This document shows, one piece after another, positions 46,375 through 54,007 of a stretch of 64,000 nt of DNA. The notes beneath the pieces were generated by a model. It was given only the letters and a program-made list of their open reading frames with translations, did no database searches and was not told the origin of the DNA. The DNA is taken from positions 124,001-188,000 of the forward strand of contig CAYSSJ010000002.1 of the NCBI GenBank assembly GCA_964433675.1. The letters are read 5' to 3'. How positions within the stretch are numbered: the first letter of the stretch is position 1; each line of letters opens with the position of its first letter. Position numbers and translations under genes: made by a program. The DNA comes from CAYSSJ01 sp964433675 (lineage in GTDB: Bacteria; Cloacimonadota; Cloacimonadia; Cloacimonadales; TCS61).

Positions 46375-48245
46375 ATCCTATCAGTAACCTTCAAAACATT
46401 AAAGATTCTACCCTTAAACAACTGAGTCAGTATAAATCTATGATCATGGTTTGTGCAGGCACCGGCTGTGTATCTACAAAAGGAATAGAGATATTAAATA
46501 CATTCAACAAAAAGCTGAAAGAAAAAAATCTCGATGAACAATTCATCGCTATAGGTACCGGTTGTAACGGATTCTGCGCTGCCGGTCCAATCGCCGTTAT
46601 TCAACCGGATGGAATTTTTTATCAAAAACTCAAACTTGAAGATGTGGATGAGATCATCGACCAACATCTCGTAAACGGAAATGTGGTACAAAGACTACTT
46701 CACACCGATCCCCAAACCGGTGAAATACATGCCAAAATGAATCAGATCTCTTTCTTTACCAAACAAAAACTTATCGCTCTGCGCAACAAAGGTCTGATAG
46801 ATCCGGAAAATATCGAACATTACATAGCCAGAGACGGTTATAATGCGCTGAGAAAATGCCTGGAAGACAAAGCACCTCAAAAAGTGATAGATACAGTGAT
46901 AGCCTCTGGATTGCGTGGTCGTGGTGGAGCAGGCTTCCCAGCCGGTATCAAATGGGATAGTGGCAGAAAAGCTGCGCTTGCCAAAAATGAGCCGATATAT
47001 GTGGTATGTAACGCGGATGAAGGTGATCCGGGCGCTTATATGGACAGATCTATTATCGAAACCGATCCTCACACTGTCATCGAAGGTATGTGTATCGGTG
47101 CTTATGCTGTCGGCGCAAATGAGGGCTTCATTTATATCAGAAAAGAATACCCGCTGGCAATGGAAAGACTGAAAAAAGCTATCAATCAGGCAAAAGAGTA
47201 CGGCATCCTCGGAGATAATATCATGGATACGGATTTTTGTTTTGATATCCATATCCATCATGGTGCCGGTGCTTTTGTATGCGGCGAATCGACCGCATTG
47301 ATGCAATCTATGGCCGGTCGTGCCGGAGAACCGCGAGCGAAATATGTGCGTAGTGTGGAATATGGTTTCCGCGAGAAACCGACTATTCTGAACAATGTGG
47401 AGACTTGGGCAAACATCCCCCCCATAATTGAGCGCGGAGCCAAATGGTTTGCCTCTATCGGTACTGGTGATGTAAGCAAAAATCCCTGGGGTGGCTCCAG
47501 CGGAACGAAGGTTTTCAGCTTGGTCGGTGATGTGAGGAATACCGGCTTGGTAGAAGTACCGATGGGGATCACGCTCAGAGAGATTATTTTCGATATCGGA
47601 GGTGGTATTCCAAACGGACGAGATTTCAAAGCCGTTCAGACCGGCGGACCCTCCGGCGGCTGTATACCGGCTTCTATGCTCGATATGAAAGTTGATTTCG
47701 ATTCTTTGGAAGAAGCTAATTCTATGATGGGTTCCGGTGGCATGATCGTAATGAACGATAGAACCTGCATGGTGGATGTAGCCCGTTATTTCATCGATTT
47801 TCTCTTAGACGAATCTTGCGGAAAATGTACGCCCTGCCGAGAGGGTCTATTTGCACTATCAAAGATTCTCAACCGTATCTGCAATGGAGAAGGTAAAGAA
47901 GAAGATTTGGATGATCTGGAGAATATTTCCGATACCATCATCGAAACAAGCTTATGTCAGCTCGGCGGTACTGCTCCCAATCCTGTGATTAGTACATTGA
48001 GATATTTCAAGGATGAATACAAAGAACATATCTTTGACAAAAAATGCAGAGCCGGAGTGTGCAAACCTCTCATCAAATATAGTATCAATGAAAATTGCAC
48101 CGGATGTACCCTCTGTGCCAAATCATGCCCTGTCGATGCCATCAAAGGCGAAGTGAAGAAAATTCACAGCATCGATACTGAAAAGTGTATTAAGTGCGGT
48201 ATCTGTTATGAGGTATGTAAATTTAACGCAGTGGAGGTGAAATAA
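46371..48245 (+). CDS. HydB/NuoF-like NAD(P)H-binding flavoprotein subunit
   Basis: A 624-residue protein in HydB order: N-terminal thioredoxin-like [2Fe-2S] domain (C28, C33, C65, C69), the NuoF FMN/NAD core (GLRGRGGAGFPAG at 180-192, NADEGDPGAYMDR, GAGAFVCGESTAL), an SLBB domain (about 385-440), a [4Fe-4S] domain (C483xxC486xxC489 with C529), and a C-terminal 2x[4Fe-4S] ferredoxin (C576, 579, 582, 586; C606, 609, 612, 616). In HydABC-type enzymes this subunit carries the flavin at which NAD(H) and ferredoxin chemistry is coupled. It sits between the two halves of the AOR with GGAGG before its start and overlaps both neighbours. Confidence 0.95.
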   Translation: MNPISNLQNIKDSTLKQLSQYKSMIMVCAGTGCVSTKGIEILNTFNKKLKEKNLDEQFIAIGTGCNGFCAAGPIAVIQPDGIFYQKLKLEDVDEIIDQHLVNGNVVQRLLHTDPQTGEIHAKMNQISFFTKQKLIALRNKGLIDPENIEHYIARDGYNALRKCLEDKAPQKVIDTVIASGLRGRGGAGFPAGIKWDSGRKAALAKNEPIYVVCNADEGDPGAYMDRSIIETDPHTVIEGMCIGAYAVGANEGFIYIRKEYPLAMERLKKAINQAKEYGILGDNIMDTDFCFDIHIHHGAGAFVCGESTALMQSMAGRAGEPRAKYVRSVEYGFREKPTILNNVETWANIPPIIERGAKWFASIGTGDVSKNPWGGSSGTKVFSLVGDVRNTGLVEVPMGITLREIIFDIGGGIPNGRDFKAVQTGGPSGGCIPASMLDMKVDFDSLEEANSMMGSGGMIVMNDRTCMVDVARYFIDFLLDESCGKCTPCREGLFALSKILNRICNGEGKEEDLDDLENISDTIIETSLCQLGGTAPNPVISTLRYFKDEYKEHIFDKKCRAGVCKPLIKYSINENCTGCTLCAKSCPVDAIKGEVKKIHSIDTEKCIKCGICYEVCKFNAVEVK

Positions 48246-50230
48246 TGAAAAAAATAGATATAACCATTAATGATAAGCAGGTTACTGTTAACTACGATAC
48301 CTATCTAATCAAAGCTTTGCAGGATATTGGCATCACAGTTCCTACCCTATGTTATCACAAAGACCTCAAACCTTCAGGCAATTGCCGACTCTGTATGGTA
48401 GAGATAGAGGATCGTGGCAAAAAGAAGCTGGTTACTTCCTGTAACTATCCTATCCGGAAAAGTATAACCGTATGGACAGAATCCGAACGTGTGAAAAAGC
48501 AGCGAAAATTATTAGCCGAAATGTATCTGGGAAGATGGCCCAATGTGCCATTGATCCAAGATGTTGCCAAACGTTGCGGTGCTACGGACAAGAACAAATT
48601 CAGAAGTGAACTTACCGATGAAGATCCGAAAGCTTGTATCCTCTGTACCCATTGTGTCCGCGCCTGTGAAGATTTTATCCAAGAGCGGATCATTGATTTT
48701 GCCGGGCGTGGGATCAAGCGGCATCTGACTATGCCGTTCAGCAAAGTTGATCCGCATTGTATCGGCTGTACGTCATGTGCCTATGTCTGCCCTACCGGTG
48801 CTATCGAAATTGTTGATGATCTTAATAATCCTGTCGACCCCAAATTGATCCGTGATCATGGTATGAAAGTAAATGCAGAGATGGCTACTTTGGATGAATC
48901 CCAATGCCGGATGCGTGAAGTGGGAACTGCCAATATAGTGGAAGTGATGGACAGATACGACCTGCTTCCGGTACATAACTACAAATACGGTAGTCATGAA
49001 GATACACCCAAAATAGATTCCGGTCAGATGAAGAAAAACTACTTCACCCAGGATTCGCCTGATGCCTGTTGGTACGGCTGCTCAATGGCTTGTGCCAAAG
49101 CGGTGGACGATTTCGAGGTAAAAACAGGACCTTACAAAGGGCATAAAGTAGTGGTTGACGGTCCCGAATATGAAACTGCCGCCGGTGGATCTAATATGGG
49201 CTGCTTCAATCTGGACTGTATCGTGGAGTTTAATTTTTACTGTGATACTTACGGAGTCGATACGATCTCTGTTGCCACTGCGATCGCATTTGTAATGGAA
49301 TGTTACGAAAATGGTATTTTCACCCAAGAAGATACAGGCGGCAAAGATTTTCATTTCGGCAATTGTGAGGCAGTATTGGAAAGCTTACACGAAATGGCTC
49401 GTGGTGAAGGTTTCGGTGTAGAGATCGGCAAAGGGATACGCAATCTCAAAGAAAAATTGATCGAAAAAAATCCGGATAAAGCAGATTTCATCAGAGACAT
49501 TGCTATGGAAGTAAAAGGATTGGAATACTCCGAATATGTATCCAAAGAATCTTTGGCTCAGCAAGCCGGTTATGCTATGGCTATCAAAGGACCACAACAC
49601 GATGAAGCTTGGCTCATCTTTATGGATATGGTAAACAATCAGATTCCTTCCTTTGAAGATAAAGCAGAAGCTTTGTATTATTTCCCGCTTTTCAGAACAT
49701 GGTTCGGTTTGATGGGGTTGTGTAAGATCGTCTGGAACGATGTAGTACCAGCTGATAACAAGAAACATCCGCCACAGGTGGCCGCCAAAGTTCCTGAGCA
49801 CGTGGAGAATTACTGGAAATTCTTTGAAGGAATGACCGGCATCAAAGTAGATGAAGAAAAAATGCTGGAACAATCAGCGAGAGTACATAACCTGCAAAGA
49901 ATCTTAAGCTACATGTTTGGCAAAGGAACGCGCCAGGATGATATGCCCCCCTATCGTGCTGTAGGACCTGTTACTGAAGAAGAATATCTTTCCAGAGAAG
50001 AAAGATACGATAAACAGCTGAGGGAAAATCTCGGCTTGGATCCTCAAAATCTGAGTCTATCCGAAAAAATCGAGAAACTACGTCAATACCGCTATCAACA
50101 GTATGATAAGGTAATGGATGCTGCCTACGAAAGACGTGGCTGGACTAAAGACGGTATCCCGACATTGGAAAGATTAAAAGAGCTCGATATTGATCTGCCC
50201 GAAATTGTCAGTATCCTACAGGATAGATAA
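48245..50230 (+). CDS. NuoG/HydA-like ferredoxin arm fused to split AOR catalytic domains 2-3
   Basis: A 661-residue fusion. The N-terminus is a [2Fe-2S] ferredoxin domain (C36, C47, C50, C66). The following NuoG-type helix lacks the usual His-Cys3 cluster ligands. Two [4Fe-4S] clusters follow: C131, 134, 137, 141 and C172, 175, 178, 182. From about 232 the protein is AOR domain 2-3 (AFOR_C): LLPVHNYKYGS, C275xxxC279xxxC283 and C493 (FGLMGLC) for the proximal [4Fe-4S], GPEYET (306-311), DTISVATAIAFVMECYENG and His452 in KGPQHDEA near the metal. Domain 1 is on the separate gene at 45079. GGAGGTGA precedes the start. Likely active-site subunit, oxidising aldehydes or reducing acids or acting on other oxo substrates. 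Confidence 0.92.
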   Translation: MKKIDITINDKQVTVNYDTYLIKALQDIGITVPTLCYHKDLKPSGNCRLCMVEIEDRGKKKLVTSCNYPIRKSITVWTESERVKKQRKLLAEMYLGRWPNVPLIQDVAKRCGATDKNKFRSELTDEDPKACILCTHCVRACEDFIQERIIDFAGRGIKRHLTMPFSKVDPHCIGCTSCAYVCPTGAIEIVDDLNNPVDPKLIRDHGMKVNAEMATLDESQCRMREVGTANIVEVMDRYDLLPVHNYKYGSHEDTPKIDSGQMKKNYFTQDSPDACWYGCSMACAKAVDDFEVKTGPYKGHKVVVDGPEYETAAGGSNMGCFNLDCIVEFNFYCDTYGVDTISVATAIAFVMECYENGIFTQEDTGGKDFHFGNCEAVLESLHEMARGEGFGVEIGKGIRNLKEKLIEKNPDKADFIRDIAMEVKGLEYSEYVSKESLAQQAGYAMAIKGPQHDEAWLIFMDMVNNQIPSFEDKAEALYYFPLFRTWFGLMGLCKIVWNDVVPADNKKHPPQVAAKVPEHVENYWKFFEGMTGIKVDEEKMLEQSARVHNLQRILSYMFGKGTRQDDMPPYRAVGPVTEEEYLSREERYDKQLRENLGLDPQNLSLSEKIEKLRQYRYQQYDKVMDAAYERRGWTKDGIPTLERLKELDIDLPEIVSILQDR

Positions 50231-50232
50231 TT

Positions 50233-50841
50233 ATGAGAGATGAGTTGTTCGCCCGAAATGTAGCGGGAACAACAGAGATTTTAAAAGAAAAAACCGTTGC
50301 CATCGCCGGGTGTGGAGGACTTGGCTCTAATGTAGCGATAACTCTCACCCGCGCCGGTATCGGTAGGTTGTATTTGGCTGATTTCGATGTAGTAGAGATC
50401 TCCAATTTGAATAGGCAAGCTTATTTCCGCTCCGATATCGGTAAACCGAAAGTGCATGCTCTGGCAAATCATCTGAAAAATATCAATCCTAATGTAAAAC
50501 TCCATCTTTATGAAAAAGCTCTCGATAATAGTAATGTTACCGATTTTTTCAAAGATGCCGACCTGCTTATCGAAGCTTTCGATCTGGCAGAAAAGAAGCA
50601 TTGGCTCATAGACCGATGGTGCAGAATATTTACCAAACCGGTTGTCGGTGCGAGTGGATTAGCCGGAATCGGAGGATTCGAAAAATTGAAAATCGATAAA
50701 TCCGCCAACATCTATATCTGCGGCGATCAGGTTTCTGATATGTCTGCAGGATTATGCTCCGCCAGAGTGGCTATCGTTGCCAATATGCAGGCAAATTGCG
50801 CTATCGAATTACTGACAAAAGGAGATAAAACTATCGTATGA
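50233..50841 (+). CDS. ThiF/MoeB-family adenylyltransferase (ThiF family 2-like)
   Basis: A 202-residue E1-like protein. Nucleotide loop GCGGLGSNVA, the Arg finger region ISNLNRQ, acidic pocket EAFDLAEKK, and the ASGLAGIGG and ICGDQVS blocks of short ThiF-like proteins. It lacks the C-terminal rhodanese domain and the CxxC zinc pairs of MoeB. It should activate the Gly-Gly C-terminus of the carrier encoded just downstream, supplying sulfur for the dithiolene of the tungsten or molybdenum pterin needed by the AOR. Start is 2 bp after the AOR-C stop. Confidence 0.85.
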   Translation: MRDELFARNVAGTTEILKEKTVAIAGCGGLGSNVAITLTRAGIGRLYLADFDVVEISNLNRQAYFRSDIGKPKVHALANHLKNINPNVKLHLYEKALDNSNVTDFFKDADLLIEAFDLAEKKHWLIDRWCRIFTKPVVGASGLAGIGGFEKLKIDKSANIYICGDQVSDMSAGLCSARVAIVANMQANCAIELLTKGDKTIV

Positions 50842-51038
50842 TACTCGTAAATAATCGCGATAAAATAGAATGGCAAGAAAATATGACTGTCCGTGATCTT
50901 CTCAACATCATGGGTTATGATTATGCACTGATCACAGTAACCGTCGGCGAGACCTATGTCCCGGAAGAGGATTATGATACTTTCCTGATTCCTGACAATG
51001 TTAATGTAACTTTCTTCCATCTGGCGCATGGAGGGTAA
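50838..51038 (+). CDS. MoaD/ThiS-like sulfur carrier protein
   Basis: A 66-residue beta-grasp protein ending HLAHGG, the di-glycine tail that becomes the thiocarboxylate. The early TVRDLLNIMGYDY corresponds to the MoaD/ThiS helix. The first residues (ILVNNRDKIEWQ) form the first strand. It overlaps the ThiF-like gene by 4 bp. In AOR loci of other anaerobes, MoaD-like and ThiF/MoeB-like genes are found beside the oxidoreductase, so a role in the pterin cofactor of this enzyme is more likely than in thiamine synthesis; no thiamine genes are nearby. Confidence 0.85.
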   Translation: MILVNNRDKIEWQENMTVRDLLNIMGYDYALITVTVGETYVPEEDYDTFLIPDNVNVTFFHLAHGG

Positions 51039-51078
51039 GAGAGAACAGAATCGGTTTGACTATCTTCTGATAGAGATT

Positions 51079-51261
51079 TTATTCAGACATTTTGCTGATC
51101 TCGTCAGCTTCGGACCATTCATCCAGATTAGCAAGTAGTTCATATTTGTCTTGCTCATCCCAGAGTTTATCTTTGGCTATTTGATAGGCTTCATCTTCCG
51201 ATTCTGCTTCTAGCTCCAAAGTATAAAATGTCGAATAATATCTTTTGATCTCGTATCTCAT
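51079..51261 (-). CDS. Small acidic protein of 60 residues, unknown
   Basis: From the ATG of MRYEIKRYY at 51261 (GGAGG 9 nt upstream) the protein is 60 residues long and rich in Glu and Asp. A beta-strand/helix pattern (FYTLELEAESEDEAYQIAKD) suggests a small alpha/beta fold. The longer frame upstream to 51378 overlaps the GLUG gene and has no ribosome site, so it is not used. It follows the GLUG lipoprotein by 34 bp on the same strand. Family not recognised. Confidence 0.6.
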   Translation of the reverse strand: MRYEIKRYYSTFYTLELEAESEDEAYQIAKDKLWDEQDKYELLANLDEWSEADEISKMSE

Positions 51262-51295
51262 ATTACAATTCCTCCGCATATTCTCACATTGAGTC

Positions 51296-52558
51296 CTATC
51301 TCTGCCATTGTAGATAAGGATAACCGTCATGGAAATAATCATCGATAGTCCAGATTTGAATAAAATCCCACCCCACATCGAGATAAGTGTTGATATCCTT
51401 CATCTCAGCGGTAGTTTTTCCGGCACCACCAGCGCTGGTAGTTTGCCCGGAAGTCTCCTCATCCCAAAAGCTATTCTCTGTAGTGGAAAAATCCTCTTGA
51501 ATGCTAACTAATCCACCTGTTTCCTTCTTTCCGCTTACCATACCAATACTGTAGCTATTTGTTATTGTAGAAGTTGCTCTACTGCCACCGACTAAACCAC
51601 CGATATAAGAGTCTCCGCTAACTTCACCGGTGCTATAGCAATCACTGATAGTAGCATTGATTTGATTGAGTCCCACTAAGCCGCCTATCATAGTATTACC
51701 GCTTATAGTGCTTGTACTATAGCAATTGATAATGGTAGAGCCTGATACATTTACGCCAACTAATCCACCGGCAGTACTCAAGGTGTCTTGAGGAGTGATA
51801 GTAGCGGCACTATAACTATACTCCAAATGAGCCCCTCTATTCATTCCAATCAATCCTCCAACGTGCGTAACTCCACTCACATTCCCAGAACTGTAGCTAT
51901 CACTTACAACCGATAAGGCATTACTGTGACCGATCAAACCTCCGACTAAAGATTTTCCGACAACTTCTGCTGTACTATAGCAGTTTTCTATACTGGAATT
52001 CCGAATAAACCCGAGTAACCCGCCTAAAGAAATAAAACCATTGATCGATCCGCTACTATGACAGTTATATATTTCAGATCCTGTGCAGTAACCTGCAAAA
52101 GCTCCGACATTATTTCTTCCGCTGATACTTACATTTTCAATACCGAGATTTTTTATCACAGCATTATCTATATAGCCAAAAAATCCCAGATTATCATGAT
52201 CTACTGAGGGATAGTTGATATGTAATCCATCAATGACATGATGATCTCCATCATAATGTCCGCTAAACCGATGATTAGAATTACCTATCGGAATCCATCC
52301 ACCCCATGCCCAATCAGCAGTTTCGGATGCATCAATATCAGCTGTTTGGATATAATGTTTATCCCATTCCTCTTCATTTTGGTTTATCCAAAACAGATTT
52401 CCCAGAGTCCCGATCTCGTAGGGATTATCTGCGTTGCCATCTCCCCATAGCGGAGCTTTTGCATCCGGAACAATGTAATCAGCGTCGGTCGTCCTTTCAT
52501 CGCAGGACAAGACAATAAACAATACAATAAATAACAAAAAAATTAGTTTCCTTTGCAT
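51296..52558 (-). CDS. GLUG-repeat lipoprotein, third paralogue
   Basis: From the ATG at 52558 (the frame is open 30 codons further but that part is not signal-like) the protein has 420 residues. The lipoprotein signal MQRKLIFLLFIVLFIVLSC ends at Cys19. It has the same opening as the genes at 13718 and 15620 (GDGNADNPYEIGTLGNLFW...EEWDKHYIQT) and about eight GLUG repeats, ending in the DGYPYLQWQR tail. There is no sorting module. Probably a surface beta-helix lipoprotein. Confidence 0.83.
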   Translation of the reverse strand: MQRKLIFLLFIVLFIVLSCDERTTDADYIVPDAKAPLWGDGNADNPYEIGTLGNLFWINQNEEEWDKHYIQTADIDASETADWAWGGWIPIGNSNHRFSGHYDGDHHVIDGLHINYPSVDHDNLGFFGYIDNAVIKNLGIENVSISGRNNVGAFAGYCTGSEIYNCHSSGSINGFISLGGLLGFIRNSSIENCYSTAEVVGKSLVGGLIGHSNALSVVSDSYSSGNVSGVTHVGGLIGMNRGAHLEYSYSAATITPQDTLSTAGGLVGVNVSGSTIINCYSTSTISGNTMIGGLVGLNQINATISDCYSTGEVSGDSYIGGLVGGSRATSTITNSYSIGMVSGKKETGGLVSIQEDFSTTENSFWDEETSGQTTSAGGAGKTTAEMKDINTYLDVGWDFIQIWTIDDYFHDGYPYLQWQR

Positions 52559-52733
52559 TTTTCCCCCTTTATATCTGTATGATATTGCTAATGTCATCAT
52601 CAATTCAGAATTACTCTTATTTGTTAAGCAGTCAAGTACTTTATTCACTTTGCTACTATTAACAAATCTATTTCTTGTTGACGTATAAACTGGTTTGTAG
52701 GATTTTTACTCAGCAAGATAGAAAGGATAGATA

Positions 52734-53921
52734 ATGGGTTGGATCAGTTTTATAGTTGCTTTTGCGGTATTGATAATCGTATCTCGCAAGAGTTTGTGGC
52801 TCGGCATGTTGTTAGCAGCTTTCCTCTTGGGCATTATGCATCTCAGTTTTGTCTCATTATTGGAGATCACATACAATACCATAGCAGATTCATCGGTTTT
52901 CCTGATGGCAATCGCAGTAGGGATAATCCCCATAATCGGTGGTATAGTACAGGAAAGTGGCATATTGGAGCGGATGACGAATAGTCTGCGCATCAACCGC
53001 AAACTATTTCTTATGCTTTCCCCTGCCTTTATCGGACTGATGCCTATTCCCGGTGGTGCTTTGCTCTCCTGTCCATTAGTCAGGCATGCGGGTGATGATA
53101 TTTCCAATGACGAATATGTGGCTATTAATCTTTGGTTCAGGCATATATTTATCATTATCTACCCACTGGGCACGCTATTGATCTGCAGCAAAATGGCAGA
53201 AATATCGCTATATACAGCAGTCTTATATCTGCTACCGGCTCCTTTTGTTATGGGAATTATCGGATATTTCTTCCTGCTCAGAAAAATAGACGGGCATATG
53301 AACGAAACAGCGAAGCTGAGTCCCGAACCCAGGACAAAAGCACTTGGCATCCCACTATTGATCTTTCTTTCCGCTCCCGTAATTCATGTGCTTCTCATGC
53401 TGTCCGGCATCTTCCCGTTTGATGAGATACCGTTGGTAATAGCGCTGACGATTAGCCTCTCACTTGCTATCGGTTTTGGCAAAGTAGATAATGGCATGTT
53501 TGCACATGTACTCAAAGTGATGAAACCGCTTAGGTTTTTTCTGCTGATAATCGCTATTTTCATATTTTTAAATGTATTCAAAGCTACCGAAGTTGCTTCT
53601 TTGATATCAACTTTGGTAATCTCAAAGAACTTTCTTATTATCGTAATAGCATTGGTAATCACTTTCTTAACCGGTAGGATGCAGGTAGGATTTTCTATTG
53701 TTCTACCAATTTATCTGGCCAGTTATGGTGATTTGGATATGATGACGTTTACGGTAATGTATATCTCTGTATTTTTAGGCTATCTCATCTCCCCGGTACA
53801 TCCCTGTCTGTCACTTAGCCTAGAGTATTTCCGTACCACATTTACACGAACGATGAAACTTCTCGCTATGCCAATATTGATCATATTAGTGTTACTATAC
53901 GGCGTAGCTTTGCTGATCTAA
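52734..53921 (+). CDS. DUF401-family membrane protein
   Basis: A 395-residue polytopic protein with about ten hydrophobic helices. Family traits include PIIGGIVQESGILERM, the SPAFIGLMPIPGGALLSCP re-entrant-like segment and GRMQVGFSIVLPIYLASYG in the second half, with two related halves. Similar to archaeal AF0261-type proteins of the ion transporter superfamily. Transported ion unknown. Confidence 0.82.
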   Translation: MGWISFIVAFAVLIIVSRKSLWLGMLLAAFLLGIMHLSFVSLLEITYNTIADSSVFLMAIAVGIIPIIGGIVQESGILERMTNSLRINRKLFLMLSPAFIGLMPIPGGALLSCPLVRHAGDDISNDEYVAINLWFRHIFIIIYPLGTLLICSKMAEISLYTAVLYLLPAPFVMGIIGYFFLLRKIDGHMNETAKLSPEPRTKALGIPLLIFLSAPVIHVLLMLSGIFPFDEIPLVIALTISLSLAIGFGKVDNGMFAHVLKVMKPLRFFLLIIAIFIFLNVFKATEVASLISTLVISKNFLIIVIALVITFLTGRMQVGFSIVLPIYLASYGDLDMMTFTVMYISVFLGYLISPVHPCLSLSLEYFRTTFTRTMKLLAMPILIILVLLYGVALLI

Positions 53922-53949
53922 GCACAAAGTCGATCATATGTTTTTTACG

Positions 53950-53977
53950 TTGACAAAAAAAGAGTTATTTCTATTTT
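53950..53977 (+). promoter_or_regulatory. Promoter candidate for dnaX run
   Basis: TTGACA at 53950-53955 and TATTTT at 53972-53977 with 16-bp spacing, about 30 bp upstream of the dnaX start. An AGAGGAG ribosome site lies at 53998-54004. Confidence 0.5.
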
Positions 53978-54007
53978 TAATAAAAATAAAGGTCTAAAGA
54001 GGAGCAG

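Noticed and set aside
51060..51075. Short hairpin CTATC-TTCT-GATAG between the MoaD-like gene and the convergent gene as a terminator
   Set aside because: Only five A/T-rich base pairs and a weak U tract; not convincing.
51262..51378. N-terminal extension of the small acidic protein
   Set aside because: It overlaps the GLUG lipoprotein gene and lacks a ribosome site, whereas GGAGG is correctly placed for the ATG at 51261.
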